A stretch of 64,000 nt of DNA from Affinibrenneria salicis (GCF_008710095.1 NZ_VYKJ01000002.1:81188-145187); one strand, 5' to 3'. Shown: positions 1-9,391, counted from the stretch's first letter. The notes: generated by a model from the letters alone, not told the origin. Made by a program: numbers and translations.

Positions 1-133
1 CAGCAAGCAGCAAGCAGCAAGCAGCAAGCAGCAAGCAGCAAGCAGCAAGCAGCAAGCAGCAAGCAGCAAGCAGCAAGCAGCAAGCAGCAAGCAGCAAGCA
101 GCAAGCAGCAAGCAGCAAGCAGCAAGCAGCAAG
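1..133. repeat. heptanucleotide tandem array, 19 perfect copies of CAGCAAG
   Basis: The first 133 bases are nineteen uninterrupted, identical copies of CAGCAAG, and the array begins at the window edge, so it may continue upstream. A 7-bp unit shifts reading frame with every copy gained or lost, so such arrays are prone to slippage. No gene is seen reading through it here. A second 7-bp array of different sequence lies at 27853-27901. From 134 to 291 I see no gene. Confidence 0.97.
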
Positions 134-291
134 CTCGCCGCCATATGCTGAATAGTCCGCCATATCGCCCAGCGCCGGGCGTCCTCCTCCGGACAGGGGC
201 TATGAACCCTGGCTTTGCGCCATGACTGCTGCGGATAAATTTATACTGTGTATCGGCGGCGCGGTTGCATTAGCCGCCAACAATAATTAAG

Positions 292-307
292 CTGTATATA
301 AACACAG
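292..307 (+). promoter_or_regulatory. LexA box upstream of umuDC
   Basis: The sequence is CTG-N10-CAG with an AT-rich alternating spacer (TATATAAACA), matching the LexA operator consensus of enterobacteria. It lies 14 bp before the chosen umuD start. This predicts SOS induction of umuDC, as in E. coli. Confidence 0.92.
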
Positions 308-321
308 TATTTGGCGTGATT

Positions 322-741
322 ATGCATGTAATAAAACTCAGTGAGTTGCCTTTCGGTCCGGCATTACCGCTGTTCGGCGATCGTATCGCGGCCGGGTTCC
401 CCAGCCCGGCGCAGGACTATGTTGAGCAACGCATCAATCTGAATGATGTTTGTGTTCAACATCCCGCGGCCACCTATTTCGTGCGCGTTTGCGGTGATTC
501 GATGGTTGACGCCAGCATTAATGACGGCGATTTGGTGGTGGTCGACAGTTCACTGCAGGCCCGGCATGGCGATATTGTGATTGCGGCGATCGGGGGGGAT
601 TTCACCATCAAACGCCTGCAGACGACGCCGCGCCCGGCGCTGTTGCCGATGAACGCCCGCTATGCGCCAATTTATCTCAATCCGGCGGAGCAACTGGATA
701 TTTTTGGGGTGGTCACTTACGTGATTCACGCGCTGCGCTAA
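322..741 (+). CDS. umuD: UmuD, SOS-regulated self-cleaving subunit of DNA polymerase V
   Basis: UmuD is a LexA-like protein that cleaves itself on RecA filaments, and the product UmuD' joins UmuC to form the translesion polymerase Pol V. The 139-residue product has E. coli length. The S24-peptidase catalytic dyad is present: Ser60 in the CGDSM motif and Lys97 in FTIKRLQ. The cleavage site is Ala24-Gly25, whereas E. coli UmuD has Cys24-Gly25. The ATG at 322 was chosen because the product then aligns end to end with E. coli; an in-frame GTG at 316 would add two residues. Its stop overlaps the umuC start (TAATG), so the pair is translationally coupled, and a LexA box precedes it. Confidence 0.95.
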   Translation: MHVIKLSELPFGPALPLFGDRIAAGFPSPAQDYVEQRINLNDVCVQHPAATYFVRVCGDSMVDASINDGDLVVVDSSLQARHGDIVIAAIGGDFTIKRLQTTPRPALLPMNARYAPIYLNPAEQLDIFGVVTYVIHALR

Positions 742-2009
742 TGTATGCATTGGTGGATGTTAACGCGTTTTACGCCAGCTGCGAGACGGTATTCCGTCCA
801 GACCTGCGGAACCGACCGGTAGTGGTGCTCAGCAACAACGACGGCTGCGTGATCGCCCGCTCCGCCGCCGCCCGCGATCTGGGGATCAGGATGGGCGCGC
901 CTTTTTTCCAGATCCATCCTCTTCTGCGCCGGCACTCGGTGGCGGTGTTTTCGTCAAACTATGCGCTGTATGCCGATATGTCGAACCGGGTGATGACCAC
1001 GCTGGAGCAGATGACGCCGGAGGTTGAAATATACAGCATCGATGAAGCGTTTTTAAATCTGAGCGGTATCGGCGCCGAAGGGCGGCTGGAGCAACTGGGG
1101 CGGGAGCTAAAGGCGCGCATATTGCGCGATACCCATCTGGCGGTGGGCGTCGGTATCGCGCCCACCAGAACGCTGGCGAAATTAGCCAACCATGCGGCGA
1201 AGCGGTGGCCGAAAACGGGCGGCGTGGTCGATTTATCGCAGCGCGACCGCCAGCGCCGGCTGCTGGCGATTATGCCGGTCGAAGAGGTGTGGGGCGTTGG
1301 CCGGCGGCTGTCGCGCAGCCTGCGCGGGGCCGGCATCGATACGGCTTTGCAACTGGCCAGTTGCGATCCTGCCTGGGTGCGCAAGACTTTCAGCGTGGTG
1401 CTGGAGAGGACGGTGCGCGAACTGAGGGGGCAGTCCTGTCTGGAAGCGGAGGCGGTGGCCGCCGCCAGGCAGCAGATTATCTGTTCCCGCTCGTTCAGCA
1501 AACGCATCACCGTCTATGAGGATATGCGGCAGGCCGTCTGCTCCTATGCGGAGCGCGCGGCTGAAAAATTGCGCGGCCAGCGTCAGTCCTGTCGTCAGGT
1601 GTCGGTGTTTATCCGTACCAGTCCGCATGCCGCCGGAGAGGCTTTTTGCGCCCGTCAGGCCAGCAGTCATCTGCCGGTTTCCACCTGCGATACTCGCGAT
1701 ATTGTCCGCCTGGCGACGAATGCGCTCGATCAGATCTGGTCGACCGGCCGCCGCTATATGAAAGCCGGAGTGATGCTGACCGACTTTTATCGCCACGGCG
1801 CGGAGCAACTGCCGTTATTTAGCGAGCGGGCGCCATGGTCAAACAGTACACCGCTTATGCAGACCATCGATCGGATTAATCAGTCGGGAAAGGGGCGGGT
1901 ATGGTTCGCCGGGCAGGGGACGGAGCAGCACTGGGCGATGAAGCGGGAGTTGTTATCGCCGGCGTACACCACCCGGCTAAGCGATCTGCCGGTGGTAAAA
2001 GCCTGCTGA
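741..2009 (+). CDS. umuC: UmuC, catalytic subunit of translesion DNA polymerase V
   Basis: This Y-family polymerase subunit copies past DNA lesions during the SOS response. The product has 422 residues, the same as E. coli UmuC. It opens with the family signature YALVDVNAFYASCE carrying the first metal-binding Asp, and has the catalytic YSIDEAF motif near residue 100. Helix-hairpin-helix and little-finger regions follow, and the C-terminus runs to full length. The start codon shares one base with the umuD stop, as expected for the operon. No frameshift or missing catalytic residue was seen. Confidence 0.96.
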   Translation: MYALVDVNAFYASCETVFRPDLRNRPVVVLSNNDGCVIARSAAARDLGIRMGAPFFQIHPLLRRHSVAVFSSNYALYADMSNRVMTTLEQMTPEVEIYSIDEAFLNLSGIGAEGRLEQLGRELKARILRDTHLAVGVGIAPTRTLAKLANHAAKRWPKTGGVVDLSQRDRQRRLLAIMPVEEVWGVGRRLSRSLRGAGIDTALQLASCDPAWVRKTFSVVLERTVRELRGQSCLEAEAVAAARQQIICSRSFSKRITVYEDMRQAVCSYAERAAEKLRGQRQSCRQVSVFIRTSPHAAGEAFCARQASSHLPVSTCDTRDIVRLATNALDQIWSTGRRYMKAGVMLTDFYRHGAEQLPLFSERAPWSNSTPLMQTIDRINQSGKGRVWFAGQGTEQHWAMKRELLSPAYTTRLSDLPVVKAC

Positions 2010-2091
2010 ACGGCAATCAGCCAGCGCGGACGACAGGCGGCCCCGCCGGCTGGTGTTACAATCCCGGCGGGAAAACAGCGATAACGGGATA

Positions 2092-2376
2092 TCAGAGGTC
2101 TTTGAGAGCGGAAAGTGCATCGACGGCCATGGACGGCTGAAAATCAATAACCTCATAATCGGCAACCGCGATAAAAGGATCTTGCTTCAACAGATCATTC
2201 AGTTGTTCTCTGTCCATACTGCGGGCCAGAATCACGCCGCCGGTGCGCGGGTTTTTGCGGCCAGAAGCCAGAAAATGCCCCTCACGGTAGTTTTTTTGCA
2301 ACCATGCGACATGCTGCTCCAGCAGCGCATCGACATCGGCTAATACTTTTTTGTAGCTCAGACTAATAATATACAT
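2092..2376 (-). CDS. YciI-family small protein
   Basis: The 94-residue product has the YciI/YCII-related ferredoxin-like fold pattern: a hydrophobic first strand (MYIISLSYKK), a central HVAWLQKNYREGHFLASGRKNPRTGGVI-type region with the conserved histidine and the strand-turn 'F.ASG...P..GG', and a C-terminal strand before the end. The biochemical role of most members is unknown; some act in catabolic pathways as isomerase- or dehydrochlorinase-like enzymes. A strong ribosome-binding site (GGAGGG) sits just before the ATG. It converges with umuC and is probably monocistronic. I am sure of the family but not of orthology to E. coli yciI itself. Confidence 0.8.
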   Translation of the reverse strand: MYIISLSYKKVLADVDALLEQHVAWLQKNYREGHFLASGRKNPRTGGVILARSMDREQLNDLLKQDPFIAVADYEVIDFQPSMAVDALSALKDL

Positions 2377-2461
2377 ACACCCTCCATTTATAACCGCATT
2401 ATCTTACACTTATCAGTCCGCAGAATAAAAGGCCATACCCGGCGTCCGCCGCGGGCGACGG

Positions 2462-2653
2462 TCAAAAATCACCGTATTCCTGGGCCGGAAGCCAAAATCC
2501 GTCGATAAAATCTTCAACCGGAAAGCAGCCCGCGTGACGTAAGCGCTGCTCCTGCATCGCATCCAGGCACTGGCGTTCGTTGTTATAGACGCCAATCACC
2601 ATATCATCGCAGCCATTTCCCAGATAACAGACAAAAATTACCAGAGCAAACAT
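2462..2653 (-). CDS. yebW: YebW, DUF1482 small protein
   Basis: The 63-residue product matches E. coli YebW over its full length: MFALVIFVCYLGNGC at the N-terminus, a central 'VYNNERQCL' segment, and a GCFPVEDFIDGFWLPAQEY-type C-terminus. It contains several conserved cysteines and a short hydrophobic N-terminus. No function is established for DUF1482. The reading frame stays open 21 codons upstream, but the internal ATG at 2653 gives exactly the family length. Orientation is opposite to msrC. Confidence 0.88.
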   Translation of the reverse strand: MFALVIFVCYLGNGCDDMVIGVYNNERQCLDAMQEQRLRHAGCFPVEDFIDGFWLPAQEYGDF

Positions 2654-3027
2654 GATGTTTCCGGTTATCCTTTCTTTTCTCACCTGAGCTGAAGTGTAGA
2701 TGAAATCATTTGTCAACGTGAGCGCGGCGCGAGAATTTCAGAGCATGCCGAATGGGCGCGCCGCGCGCGAAAGCGTGCGCTTGCGCCGTGAGGCTGCGAA
2801 TTAAATGGCGCCGCGCGGCTGATAGGTTATATTTTCATATTCCCTGCACGCACAAGAGGGATGTCTGGCATTATCGTCCGACCGGAGCGGTCAGGCGGCG
2901 GCCATTGAACCGGCCGGACGTCGGCGGCAACGGAATTTGAATCCGTGTTTAATGTACGTACCCGCTGAGCGGGCAGAATGAATCGGGTCTGAAGCTACAA
3001 TGATATTTTATGAGTAATCAATAGGTT
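2654..3027. other. intergenic region between yebW and msrC
   Basis: About 370 bp separate the divergent yebW and msrC starts. The DNA holds GC-rich imperfect palindromes, including CCCGCTGAGCGGG near 2959. A 62-codon ORF (2752-2940) lacks a ribosome-binding site and family resemblance. I see no gene or recognisable RNA here; promoters for both flanking genes must lie within it. Confidence 0.5.
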
Positions 3028-3525
3028 ATGATCAAACAACGTTTTTACACTGATTTAGTGCGCGACTTATCGGCATTGATTGCCGGCGAAAACCGCTTTA
3101 TTACCATTCTGGCCAACAGCAGCGCCCTGCTGTATGAGCGACTGGACGACGTGAACTGGGCGGGTTTTTACCTGCTTGACGACGACACGCTGTTCCTCGG
3201 CCCGTTTCAGGGTAAGGTCGCCTGCGTCAGAATCCCGTCCGGCAAAGGGGTCTGCGGACGCGCGATCGCGGAAAATCGTGTGCTGCGGGTGGATGACGTG
3301 CACGCGTTCGACGGGCACATCGCCTGCGATGCCGCCAGCAATGCGGAAATTGTTTTGCCGCTGTGCGTCGGCGGCAGAACTTTCGGCGTTCTCGATATCG
3401 ACAGCACGCGTCATCGGCGCTTCGATGCGCAGGATGAGGAAGGGTTAAATGCGGTGGTGGCGACGTTGTGCGCGCAGCTTGAATTGAGTGATGCGCTGAC
3501 TTTTATCAATTCTCTTTCACGTTGA
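3028..3525 (+). CDS. msrC: free methionine-(R)-sulfoxide reductase (GAF domain)
   Basis: MsrC (YebR, fRMsr) reduces the free amino acid methionine-(R)-sulfoxide, using thioredoxin as electron donor in the cytoplasm. The 165-residue product is a single GAF domain and equals the E. coli length. The redox cysteines of the family are at Cys66, Cys76 and Cys100, within the ACVRIP, GVCGRA and HIACDAAS motifs. A DVNWAGFYLL-type signature is near residue 45. An extra cysteine occurs at 113. It precedes proQ-prc in the same orientation, the E. coli neighbourhood. Confidence 0.95.
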   Translation: MIKQRFYTDLVRDLSALIAGENRFITILANSSALLYERLDDVNWAGFYLLDDDTLFLGPFQGKVACVRIPSGKGVCGRAIAENRVLRVDDVHAFDGHIACDAASNAEIVLPLCVGGRTFGVLDIDSTRHRRFDAQDEEGLNAVVATLCAQLELSDALTFINSLSR

Positions 3526-3620
3526 GAGACGGATAACGTGGCAATTGCCGATGGCGTCATTATAATGACGCCTGTTCATGCCTGCGCTGGTTGGCAAACC
3601 CGTTGTAATCAGGAAATTTC

Positions 3621-4328
3621 ATGGAAAATCAACCTAAGTTGAACAGCAGTAGAGAAGTTATTGCCTTTTTGGCTGAGCGGTTCCCGCTTTGCTTCACCGC
3701 AGAAGGTGAAACGCGCCCGTTAAAAATCGGGATTTTTCAGGATCTTATCGCCCGCGTACCGGAAAGCGATAACGTCAGCAAAACGCAATTGCGCTCTGCG
3801 CTGAGATTGTATACGTCAAGCTGGCGCTATTTGTACGGTATTAAACCGGGCGCTCAGCGTGTCGATCTGGACGGTAACCCGTGCGGAGAGCTGGAACAGC
3901 AGCATGTGGATCATGCGCGCAAACAGCTGGAAGATGCGAAGGCGCGCGTTCAGGCTCAGAGAGCGGAACAGCAGGCGAAGAAACGCGCAAGCGGCGACGC
4001 CGCGCCCGCGTCTCGTCCGGCTAACCGCAAGCCTGCCGTTCGTCGGGAGGGGAAAGGCGCGGCCGATGCCCGTAAGCCGCAGCCTGCAGGTCAGAAAGTA
4101 AATCGTTCGTCGTCTCCTCGCCCGGCCCGTGCGGCTAACGGCGAGCAGCCACAGCAGCATGTTGCGGTGACGGATATTTCCCGGCTGAAAATCGGTCAGG
4201 AAATCAAGGTCAGAGCGGGTAAAAGTGCCATGGATGCTACTGTGCTTGAGATTGCGAAAGGCGAAGTCAGGGTGCAGCTTGCCTCCGGCCTGGCGATGAT
4301 TGTGCGCGCAGAACACTTACAGTTCTGA
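3621..4328 (+). CDS. proQ: RNA chaperone ProQ
   Basis: ProQ is a FinO-family RNA-binding protein that binds many small RNAs and mRNA 3' ends and supports osmoregulation through ProP. The 235-residue product shows the expected architecture. The N-terminal FinO domain spans about residues 5-120, ending in the conserved '[21 protein letters not shown]' region. A long Lys/Arg/Ala/Pro-rich linker covers about 125-180. A C-terminal Tudor-like domain follows, with the [21 protein letters not shown] motif. It lies 19 bp upstream of prc, as in E. coli. The linker is divergent, which is usual for this protein. Confidence 0.97.
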   Translation: MENQPKLNSSREVIAFLAERFPLCFTAEGETRPLKIGIFQDLIARVPESDNVSKTQLRSALRLYTSSWRYLYGIKPGAQRVDLDGNPCGELEQQHVDHARKQLEDAKARVQAQRAEQQAKKRASGDAAPASRPANRKPAVRREGKGAADARKPQPAGQKVNRSSSPRPARAANGEQPQQHVAVTDISRLKIGQEIKVRAGKSAMDATVLEIAKGEVRVQLASGLAMIVRAEHLQF

Positions 4329-4347
4329 TACGGAGGCCAACCAGGGC

Positions 4348-6363
4348 ATGAACAAATTTGTCAGAATAACCGCGTTAGCAGCATTACTGCTGACGGGAAG
4401 CAGCTTCGCCAACGAAAACATTACCCGGGTCGATCAGATTCCCCAGCTCCGCCCGGAAGCGCAGCATGCGACGGTAAGCGAGCGCATCAGCTCGCGTTTT
4501 TTACGCTCTCATTATCGCCAGTTTATGCTGGACGCCTCGTTTTCCGGCAAAATATTTACCCGCTATCTCAATATGCTCGACTACAGCCACAATGTGCTGC
4601 TGGCGTCCGATATTGAGCAATTTTCCGCGCAGAAAACCCGCATCGGCCCGGAAATGGCGCAGGGCAAACTCGATACGCCTTATGCGATGTATAACCTGGC
4701 GCAGAAGCGACGTTTTGAGCGCTATCAGTATGCGCTGTCGCTGCTGAATAAGCCGATGAACCTCAGCGGTAATGATTCCATCGAGCTTGACCGCGGTAAA
4801 GCGCCGTGGCCGGTCAGCGAAGACGATCTGAACCGGCTGTGGGACGCCCGCGTCAAATATGACTGGCTGAGCCTGAAACTGGCCGGTAAAGACGATAAAG
4901 AAATCAAAGATGTGCTGACCCGCCGCTACCAGTTCGCCATTCGGCGCCTGGCGCAGGGCAACAGCGAGGACGTCTTTCAGCTGATCATGAACGCCTTTGC
5001 GCGCGAAATCGATCCGCATACCAGCTATCTGTCGCCGCGCAACACCGAGCAGTTTAATACCGAAATGAGCCTGTCTCTGGAAGGGATTGGCGCCGTGCTG
5101 CAAATGGACGACGACTATACGGTGATCAACTCGCTGGTGGCCGGCGGACCGGCCGCGAAGAGTAAGAATATCAGCGTGGGCGATCGCGTCGTCGGCGTCG
5201 GCCAGAACGGTCAGCCGATGGTGGATGTGATCGGCTGGCGTCTGGACGACGTGGTGGCGCTGATCAAAGGGCCGAAGGGCAGTCGGGTGCGGCTGGAAAT
5301 TCTGCCGGCCGGTAAAGGCACCCGGACGCGTACGGTAACGCTGACGCGTGAACGTATCCGCCTGGAAGACCGCGCGGTCAAAATGTCGGTGAAAACGGTC
5401 GGTAAAGAGAAGGTCGGGGTGCTGGATGTGCCGGGCTTTTATGTCGGTCTGACCGATAATGTGAAAGTGCAACTGCAGAAGCTGGAAAAACAGCATGTCA
5501 GCAGTATCGTCATTGATCTGCGCAGCAACGGCGGCGGCGCGCTGACCGAAGCGGTCGGGCTGTCCGGCCTGTTTATCCCCAGCGGTCCGGTGGTGCAGAT
5601 TCGCGATAATAACGGCAAGGTTCGCGCCGACAGCGATACCGACGGCACGGTTTACTATAAGGGGCCGCTGGTGGTGCTGGTGGATCGCTTTAGCGCTTCG
5701 GCGTCGGAAATATTTGCCGCCGCGATGCAGGACTACGGCCGGGCGCTGATTGTCGGCGAGCCGACCTTCGGCAAAGGCACCGTGCAGCAATACCGTTCGC
5801 TGAACCGCATTTACGACCAGATGCTGCGGCCGGACTGGCCGGCGCTGGGTTCGGTGCAGTACACCATTCAGAAGTTCTACCGTATAACGGGCGGCAGTAC
5901 CCAGCAGAAAGGGGTTACGCCGGATATCATGATGCCGACCGGCGGTCAGACGGTGGAGACCGGCGAACGTTTTGAAGATAACGCGCTGCCGTGGGATAGC
6001 ATTAATGCGGCGGCTTATACCCGCAGCGGCGATCTGGCGCCGGAAGTCCCGGCGTTGATCAAACTGCATCAGGCGCGTATCGCCAGCGATCCTGAATTCC
6101 AGTATATCGAGCAGGATCTGGCTCGCTACAACGCGATGAAGGACAACCGCAATATTGTGTCGCTTAATTTCGCCCAGCGCGAAAAAGAGAATCACGATGA
6201 GGAAGCTACGCGTCTGCAGCGGATTAACGATCGACTGACCCGTCAGGGCAAGAAGACGCTTAAATCGCTGGACGATCTGCCGAAAGATTATCAGGAAGCC
6301 GATCCTTATCTGGACGAAACGGTGCATATTGCGCTGGACTTCGCCCATCAGCAGAAGGATTAA
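4348..6363 (+). CDS. prc: carboxy-terminal processing protease Prc (Tsp)
   Basis: Prc is a periplasmic tail-specific protease that trims penicillin-binding protein 3 and degrades SsrA-tagged and peptidoglycan-hydrolase substrates with its adaptor NlpI. The 671-residue product has an N-terminal signal peptide ending near SSFA-NEN, a PDZ domain at about residues 235-320, and the S41 catalytic core. The catalytic dyad is Ser451 (FSASASEIF) and Lys476 (TFGKGTVQ), 25 residues apart as in E. coli. The ATG at 4348 was chosen because it follows an ACGGAGG ribosome-binding site and directly precedes the signal peptide. The C-terminus is slightly shorter than in E. coli. Confidence 0.97.
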   Translation: MNKFVRITALAALLLTGSSFANENITRVDQIPQLRPEAQHATVSERISSRFLRSHYRQFMLDASFSGKIFTRYLNMLDYSHNVLLASDIEQFSAQKTRIGPEMAQGKLDTPYAMYNLAQKRRFERYQYALSLLNKPMNLSGNDSIELDRGKAPWPVSEDDLNRLWDARVKYDWLSLKLAGKDDKEIKDVLTRRYQFAIRRLAQGNSEDVFQLIMNAFAREIDPHTSYLSPRNTEQFNTEMSLSLEGIGAVLQMDDDYTVINSLVAGGPAAKSKNISVGDRVVGVGQNGQPMVDVIGWRLDDVVALIKGPKGSRVRLEILPAGKGTRTRTVTLTRERIRLEDRAVKMSVKTVGKEKVGVLDVPGFYVGLTDNVKVQLQKLEKQHVSSIVIDLRSNGGGALTEAVGLSGLFIPSGPVVQIRDNNGKVRADSDTDGTVYYKGPLVVLVDRFSASASEIFAAAMQDYGRALIVGEPTFGKGTVQQYRSLNRIYDQMLRPDWPALGSVQYTIQKFYRITGGSTQQKGVTPDIMMPTGGQTVETGERFEDNALPWDSINAAAYTRSGDLAPEVPALIKLHQARIASDPEFQYIEQDLARYNAMKDNRNIVSLNFAQREKENHDEEATRLQRINDRLTRQGKKTLKSLDDLPKDYQEADPYLDETVHIALDFAHQQKD

Positions 6364-6414
6364 ACGCGGTTTTAACGCGCCGGACGTAGCGCCGGCGCGC
6401 GCGATACCTTTCTC

Positions 6415-6443
6415 TATGCCCGCCCTGCGCGGGCATATTTTTT
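6415..6443 (+). terminator. Rho-independent terminator after prc
   Basis: A perfect 9-bp stem (TATGCCCGC / GCGGGCATA) with a 5-base loop is followed by a run of six T. It lies about 50 bp after the prc stop and closes the proQ-prc unit. Confidence 0.85.
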
Positions 6444-6668
6444 GTCACGCTTAAACCACCGCCTATGGAAGTGGTTATCGTTCCTGTGGGGCTTTGCCCG
6501 TAGCATGCTTATGCTAAATACTGCCCCAGTTCGGTAGCCGACGGCCCGCCGCGCAGGGGGAGGCGGGCAGGTAAAGAATACGGAGATTGACTGGTGAAGG
6601 AATGACGCGGTGCGGCTGTCTGGCGCGCCGCGGCTCCCTTGTCGGTCAGGGGCGCGCGGCAACGGGGG
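6444..6668. other. intergenic region between convergent prc and potD
   Basis: The region has several short stem-loop sequences: CCAC...GTGG near 6460, GGGGCtttGCCC near 6488 and AGCATgctTATGCT near 6502. The clustering looks like repeat or degraded mobile-element debris. No coding capacity is supported and no family was recognised. Confidence 0.35.
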
Positions 6669-7712
6669 CTAACGGCCGGCCTTCAACTGCTGAAAATAGG
6701 TCTCGTACAGCGTGCTGGCTTCGCCGACATCGTTCTGCCATTCGCCTTTCCGGATCACTTCATCGTCAGGATACAGCGATTTATCATTGGCGATTTCCGG
6801 CGGCAGGCGTTTCCTGGCGGCGAGATTCGGCGTCGGGTAACCGATGGTTTCCGCCACCTGCGCCGCGATTTCCGGCCGCAGCAGGAAGTCGATCAGTTTC
6901 ATCGCGCCTTCGACGTTTTTGGCGTTGGCCGGGATCGCCAGGCTGTCCATCCAGAAGATACCGCCTTCCTGCGGCCAGATGACTTCCAGCGGGGTGCCGG
7001 ACTGTCTGGCGACGAACGCTGAGCCGTTCCAGACCATACCCAGATTAACGTCCCCTTCCATAAACGGGTTGCCGGGGTTATCCGAGTTGAACGCCAGCAC
7101 GTTCGGCATCAGCTTTTGCAGCTCTTTGTAGGCCGCCTCGATCTGCTGCGGGTCGGTGGTATTGGCCGAGTAGCCCAGCTTGCGCAGCGCGATCTGGAAC
7201 ACTTCGCGCGCATCGTCGGTCAGCAGCAGGCTGCCTTTGTATTTGGGGTTCCACAAATCGGCCCAGCTCGTCACGCTGGCCGGATCGAGCTGTTCGCTGT
7301 TGATGCCGATGGCGGTGGCGCCCCAGATATAAGGAACGGAATAGTCGTTGCCGGGATCGAAGGATTTATGCAGCAGGTTGGGATCCAGATTGTGGAAATT
7401 GCTGAGCTTGTCGGTATCAATCTTCTGCAGCATGCCTTCCTTACTCATTTTAGAAATAAAGTAGGTGGAGGGCACGACTAAGTCATAGGCGCCGTCTTTA
7501 TAGGTTTTCAGCCGCGCGTACATGCTTTCGTTGGATTCATAGGTGGAATAGATCACCTTAATGCCGGTCTCTTTGGTGAACTGCTCCAGCAGGCCGGGCG
7601 GCACGTACTCGGTCCAGTTGTAGAAGTAGAGCGTTTTGGCGTCGCTGGCGTCGGCGGCATGGATACTGAACGCCATGGCGCCGGCGGCCAGCAGGGGTAA
7701 CCATTTTTTCAT
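6669..7712 (-). CDS. potD: spermidine/putrescine-binding periplasmic protein PotD
   Basis: PotD captures spermidine, and putrescine less tightly, in the periplasm and delivers it to the PotABC transporter. The 347-residue product, close to E. coli (348), begins with a signal peptide (MKKWLPLLAAGAMAFSIHA) followed by the mature start and the LYFYNWTEYVPP polyamine-binding signature. Further conserved blocks (WGATAIGIN, WADLWNPKYKG, GMVWNGSA) run through the protein. It is the last gene of potABCD, 45 bp after potC. Confidence 0.96.
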   Translation of the reverse strand: MKKWLPLLAAGAMAFSIHAADASDAKTLYFYNWTEYVPPGLLEQFTKETGIKVIYSTYESNESMYARLKTYKDGAYDLVVPSTYFISKMSKEGMLQKIDTDKLSNFHNLDPNLLHKSFDPGNDYSVPYIWGATAIGINSEQLDPASVTSWADLWNPKYKGSLLLTDDAREVFQIALRKLGYSANTTDPQQIEAAYKELQKLMPNVLAFNSDNPGNPFMEGDVNLGMVWNGSAFVARQSGTPLEVIWPQEGGIFWMDSLAIPANAKNVEGAMKLIDFLLRPEIAAQVAETIGYPTPNLAARKRLPPEIANDKSLYPDDEVIRKGEWQNDVGEASTLYETYFQQLKAGR

Positions 7713-7757
7713 GTTGTCGTCTCCTAAAGCTCCAGGGGTAAGCGGCGTAAGCCCGTG

Positions 7758-8534
7758 TTATTTTCCGCGGCGATCGCGCAGGATAATCTGACTGGTCAGA
7801 ACCAGCAACAGGGACAACGCCAGCAGAATCGTCGCCAGCGCGTTGACCTCCGGCGACACGCCGACTTTGACCATCGAATAGATCTTCAGCGGCAGAATCT
7901 CATAGGACGGCCCGGTGACGAACGACGAAACCACCACGTCGTCCATCGACAGCGTGAAGCTGAGTAGCCAGCCGGCGGCCACGGCCGGCATGGCCAGCGG
8001 CAAGATGATCTTACGCAGGATAATCAGCTCGCTGGCGCCCAGATCGCGCGCCGCTTCCAGCATGCGCACGTCAAATCCCTTCAGACGCGAATAGACGGTG
8101 ATCACCACGAAGGGCAAACAGAAGGTGATATGGGACACCAGCAGCGACCAGAAGCCGAGCGAGATGCCCAGCAGCATAAACAGCACCAGCAGCGAAATCG
8201 CCATGACAATATCGGGCGACATCATCACCACGAACAGCATGCCGCCGACAAAAGGCTTGCCGCGGAAACGATAGCGATAAAGCGCCACCGCGGCGAGCGA
8301 GCCGATCAACGTAGCGAAGGTGGCGGAGCACACCGCCATGGTCAGCGAGTGCTGCGCGGCCTGCAGCAGGCTGTCGTTATTCAGCAGCGTGCGATACCAG
8401 TTCAGGGTAAAGCCCTGCCAGTTAATGCCGAAGCGCGCCTGGTTGAACGAGTTAACGATCAAAATAATGATCGGAATATACAGCCAGGCGTAGATAGCGC
8501 CCATAAAACCGGTGCGGCACAGACGTCCGATCAT
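7758..8534 (-). CDS. potC: spermidine/putrescine ABC transporter permease PotC
   Basis: One of two inner-membrane channel subunits of the polyamine importer. The 258-residue product has about six transmembrane segments and the BPD-type permease EAA loop ([20 protein letters not shown]) that contacts the PotA ATPase. It matches E. coli PotC almost from the first residue (MIGRL). Its start overlaps the potB stop by 4 bp, indicating coupled translation. Confidence 0.96.
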   Translation of the reverse strand: MIGRLCRTGFMGAIYAWLYIPIIILIVNSFNQARFGINWQGFTLNWYRTLLNNDSLLQAAQHSLTMAVCSATFATLIGSLAAVALYRYRFRGKPFVGGMLFVVMMSPDIVMAISLLVLFMLLGISLGFWSLLVSHITFCLPFVVITVYSRLKGFDVRMLEAARDLGASELIILRKIILPLAMPAVAAGWLLSFTLSMDDVVVSSFVTGPSYEILPLKIYSMVKVGVSPEVNALATILLALSLLLVLTSQIILRDRRGK

Positions 8535-9391
8535 GCCGGCTCCTCCTTTTTATTCAGCAGCCGGGAGGCCCGGTAGTAGACCAGCAGCATCAGGCCCATA
8601 ATCAGGGTCAGACAAATACTGGTGGCGGCGCCGAACGGCCAGTCGCGGATATTGAGGAACTGACTCTTAATCACATTGCCAATCAGCAGGTTTTTCGCGC
8701 CGCCCATCAGGTCGGACACGAAGAACAGCCCCATCGCCGGCAGCAATACCAACAGGCAACCGGCGATAATGCCCGGCATGGTCAACGGGATGATGATGCG
8801 GATAAAGGTCTGCCAGCGGCTGGCGCCCAGATCGCGGGCCGCCTCCAGACAGGATTTATCGAGTTTTTCGATGCTGGAATAGAGCGGCAGAACCATAAAC
8901 GGCAGCAGGATATACACCAGACCGAGGATCACCGCTTCGGGCGTATACATAATACGCAGCGGTTTCTCAATAACGCCCAGCCACATCAGCCATTCGTTCA
9001 GATAGCCGCGCGTGCTGAGAAAAATTTTCAGTCCGTAGATGCGGATCAGCGAATTGGTCCAGAACGGCACAATCAGCAGGAACATCAGCAGCGGGCGCAG
9101 TTTCGCCGGCATGCGGGCCAGAATAAAGGCGAATGGGTAACCCAGCAGCAGGCAGCACAGCGTGGCGAACAGCGCCATATTCAGCGAGTGCAGCAGCACC
9201 TGAGCGTACAGCGGGTCGGCCAGCCGGGTATAGTTATCAAGGGTGAACACCATGCTGACCAGACTGGCGTCGTCGCGGGTCAAAAAACTGGTGCCGATAA
9301 TCATCAGATTGGGCAGAAACACGAACAGCAGCAGCCAGCCCACCACGCCGGCGATCACGATATTCTGAAATAGCTTACGCGGTTTCTTCAT
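8531..9391 (-). CDS. potB: spermidine/putrescine ABC transporter permease PotB
   Basis: Second inner-membrane channel subunit of the PotABCD importer. The 286-residue product has about six transmembrane helices and an EAA loop ([20 protein letters not shown]). The [20 protein letters not shown] segment near the N-terminus is characteristic. Its start lies inside the 3' end of potA (17-bp overlap) and its stop overlaps the potC start by 4 bp. Confidence 0.96.
   Translation of the reverse strand: MKKPRKLFQNIVIAGVVGWLLLFVFLPNLMIIGTSFLTRDDASLVSMVFTLDNYTRLADPLYAQVLLHSLNMALFATLCCLLLGYPFAFILARMPAKLRPLLMFLLIVPFWTNSLIRIYGLKIFLSTRGYLNEWLMWLGVIEKPLRIMYTPEAVILGLVYILLPFMVLPLYSSIEKLDKSCLEAARDLGASRWQTFIRIIIPLTMPGIIAGCLLVLLPAMGLFFVSDLMGGAKNLLIGNVIKSQFLNIRDWPFGAATSICLTLIMGLMLLVYYRASRLLNKKEEPA

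Noticed and set aside
1..133. CRISPR array
   Set aside because: The 7-bp units have no spacers and there are no cas genes; it is a simple tandem repeat.
4501..6348. 615-codon open frame opposite prc
   Set aside because: Same composition shadow; prc is complete with all catalytic residues.
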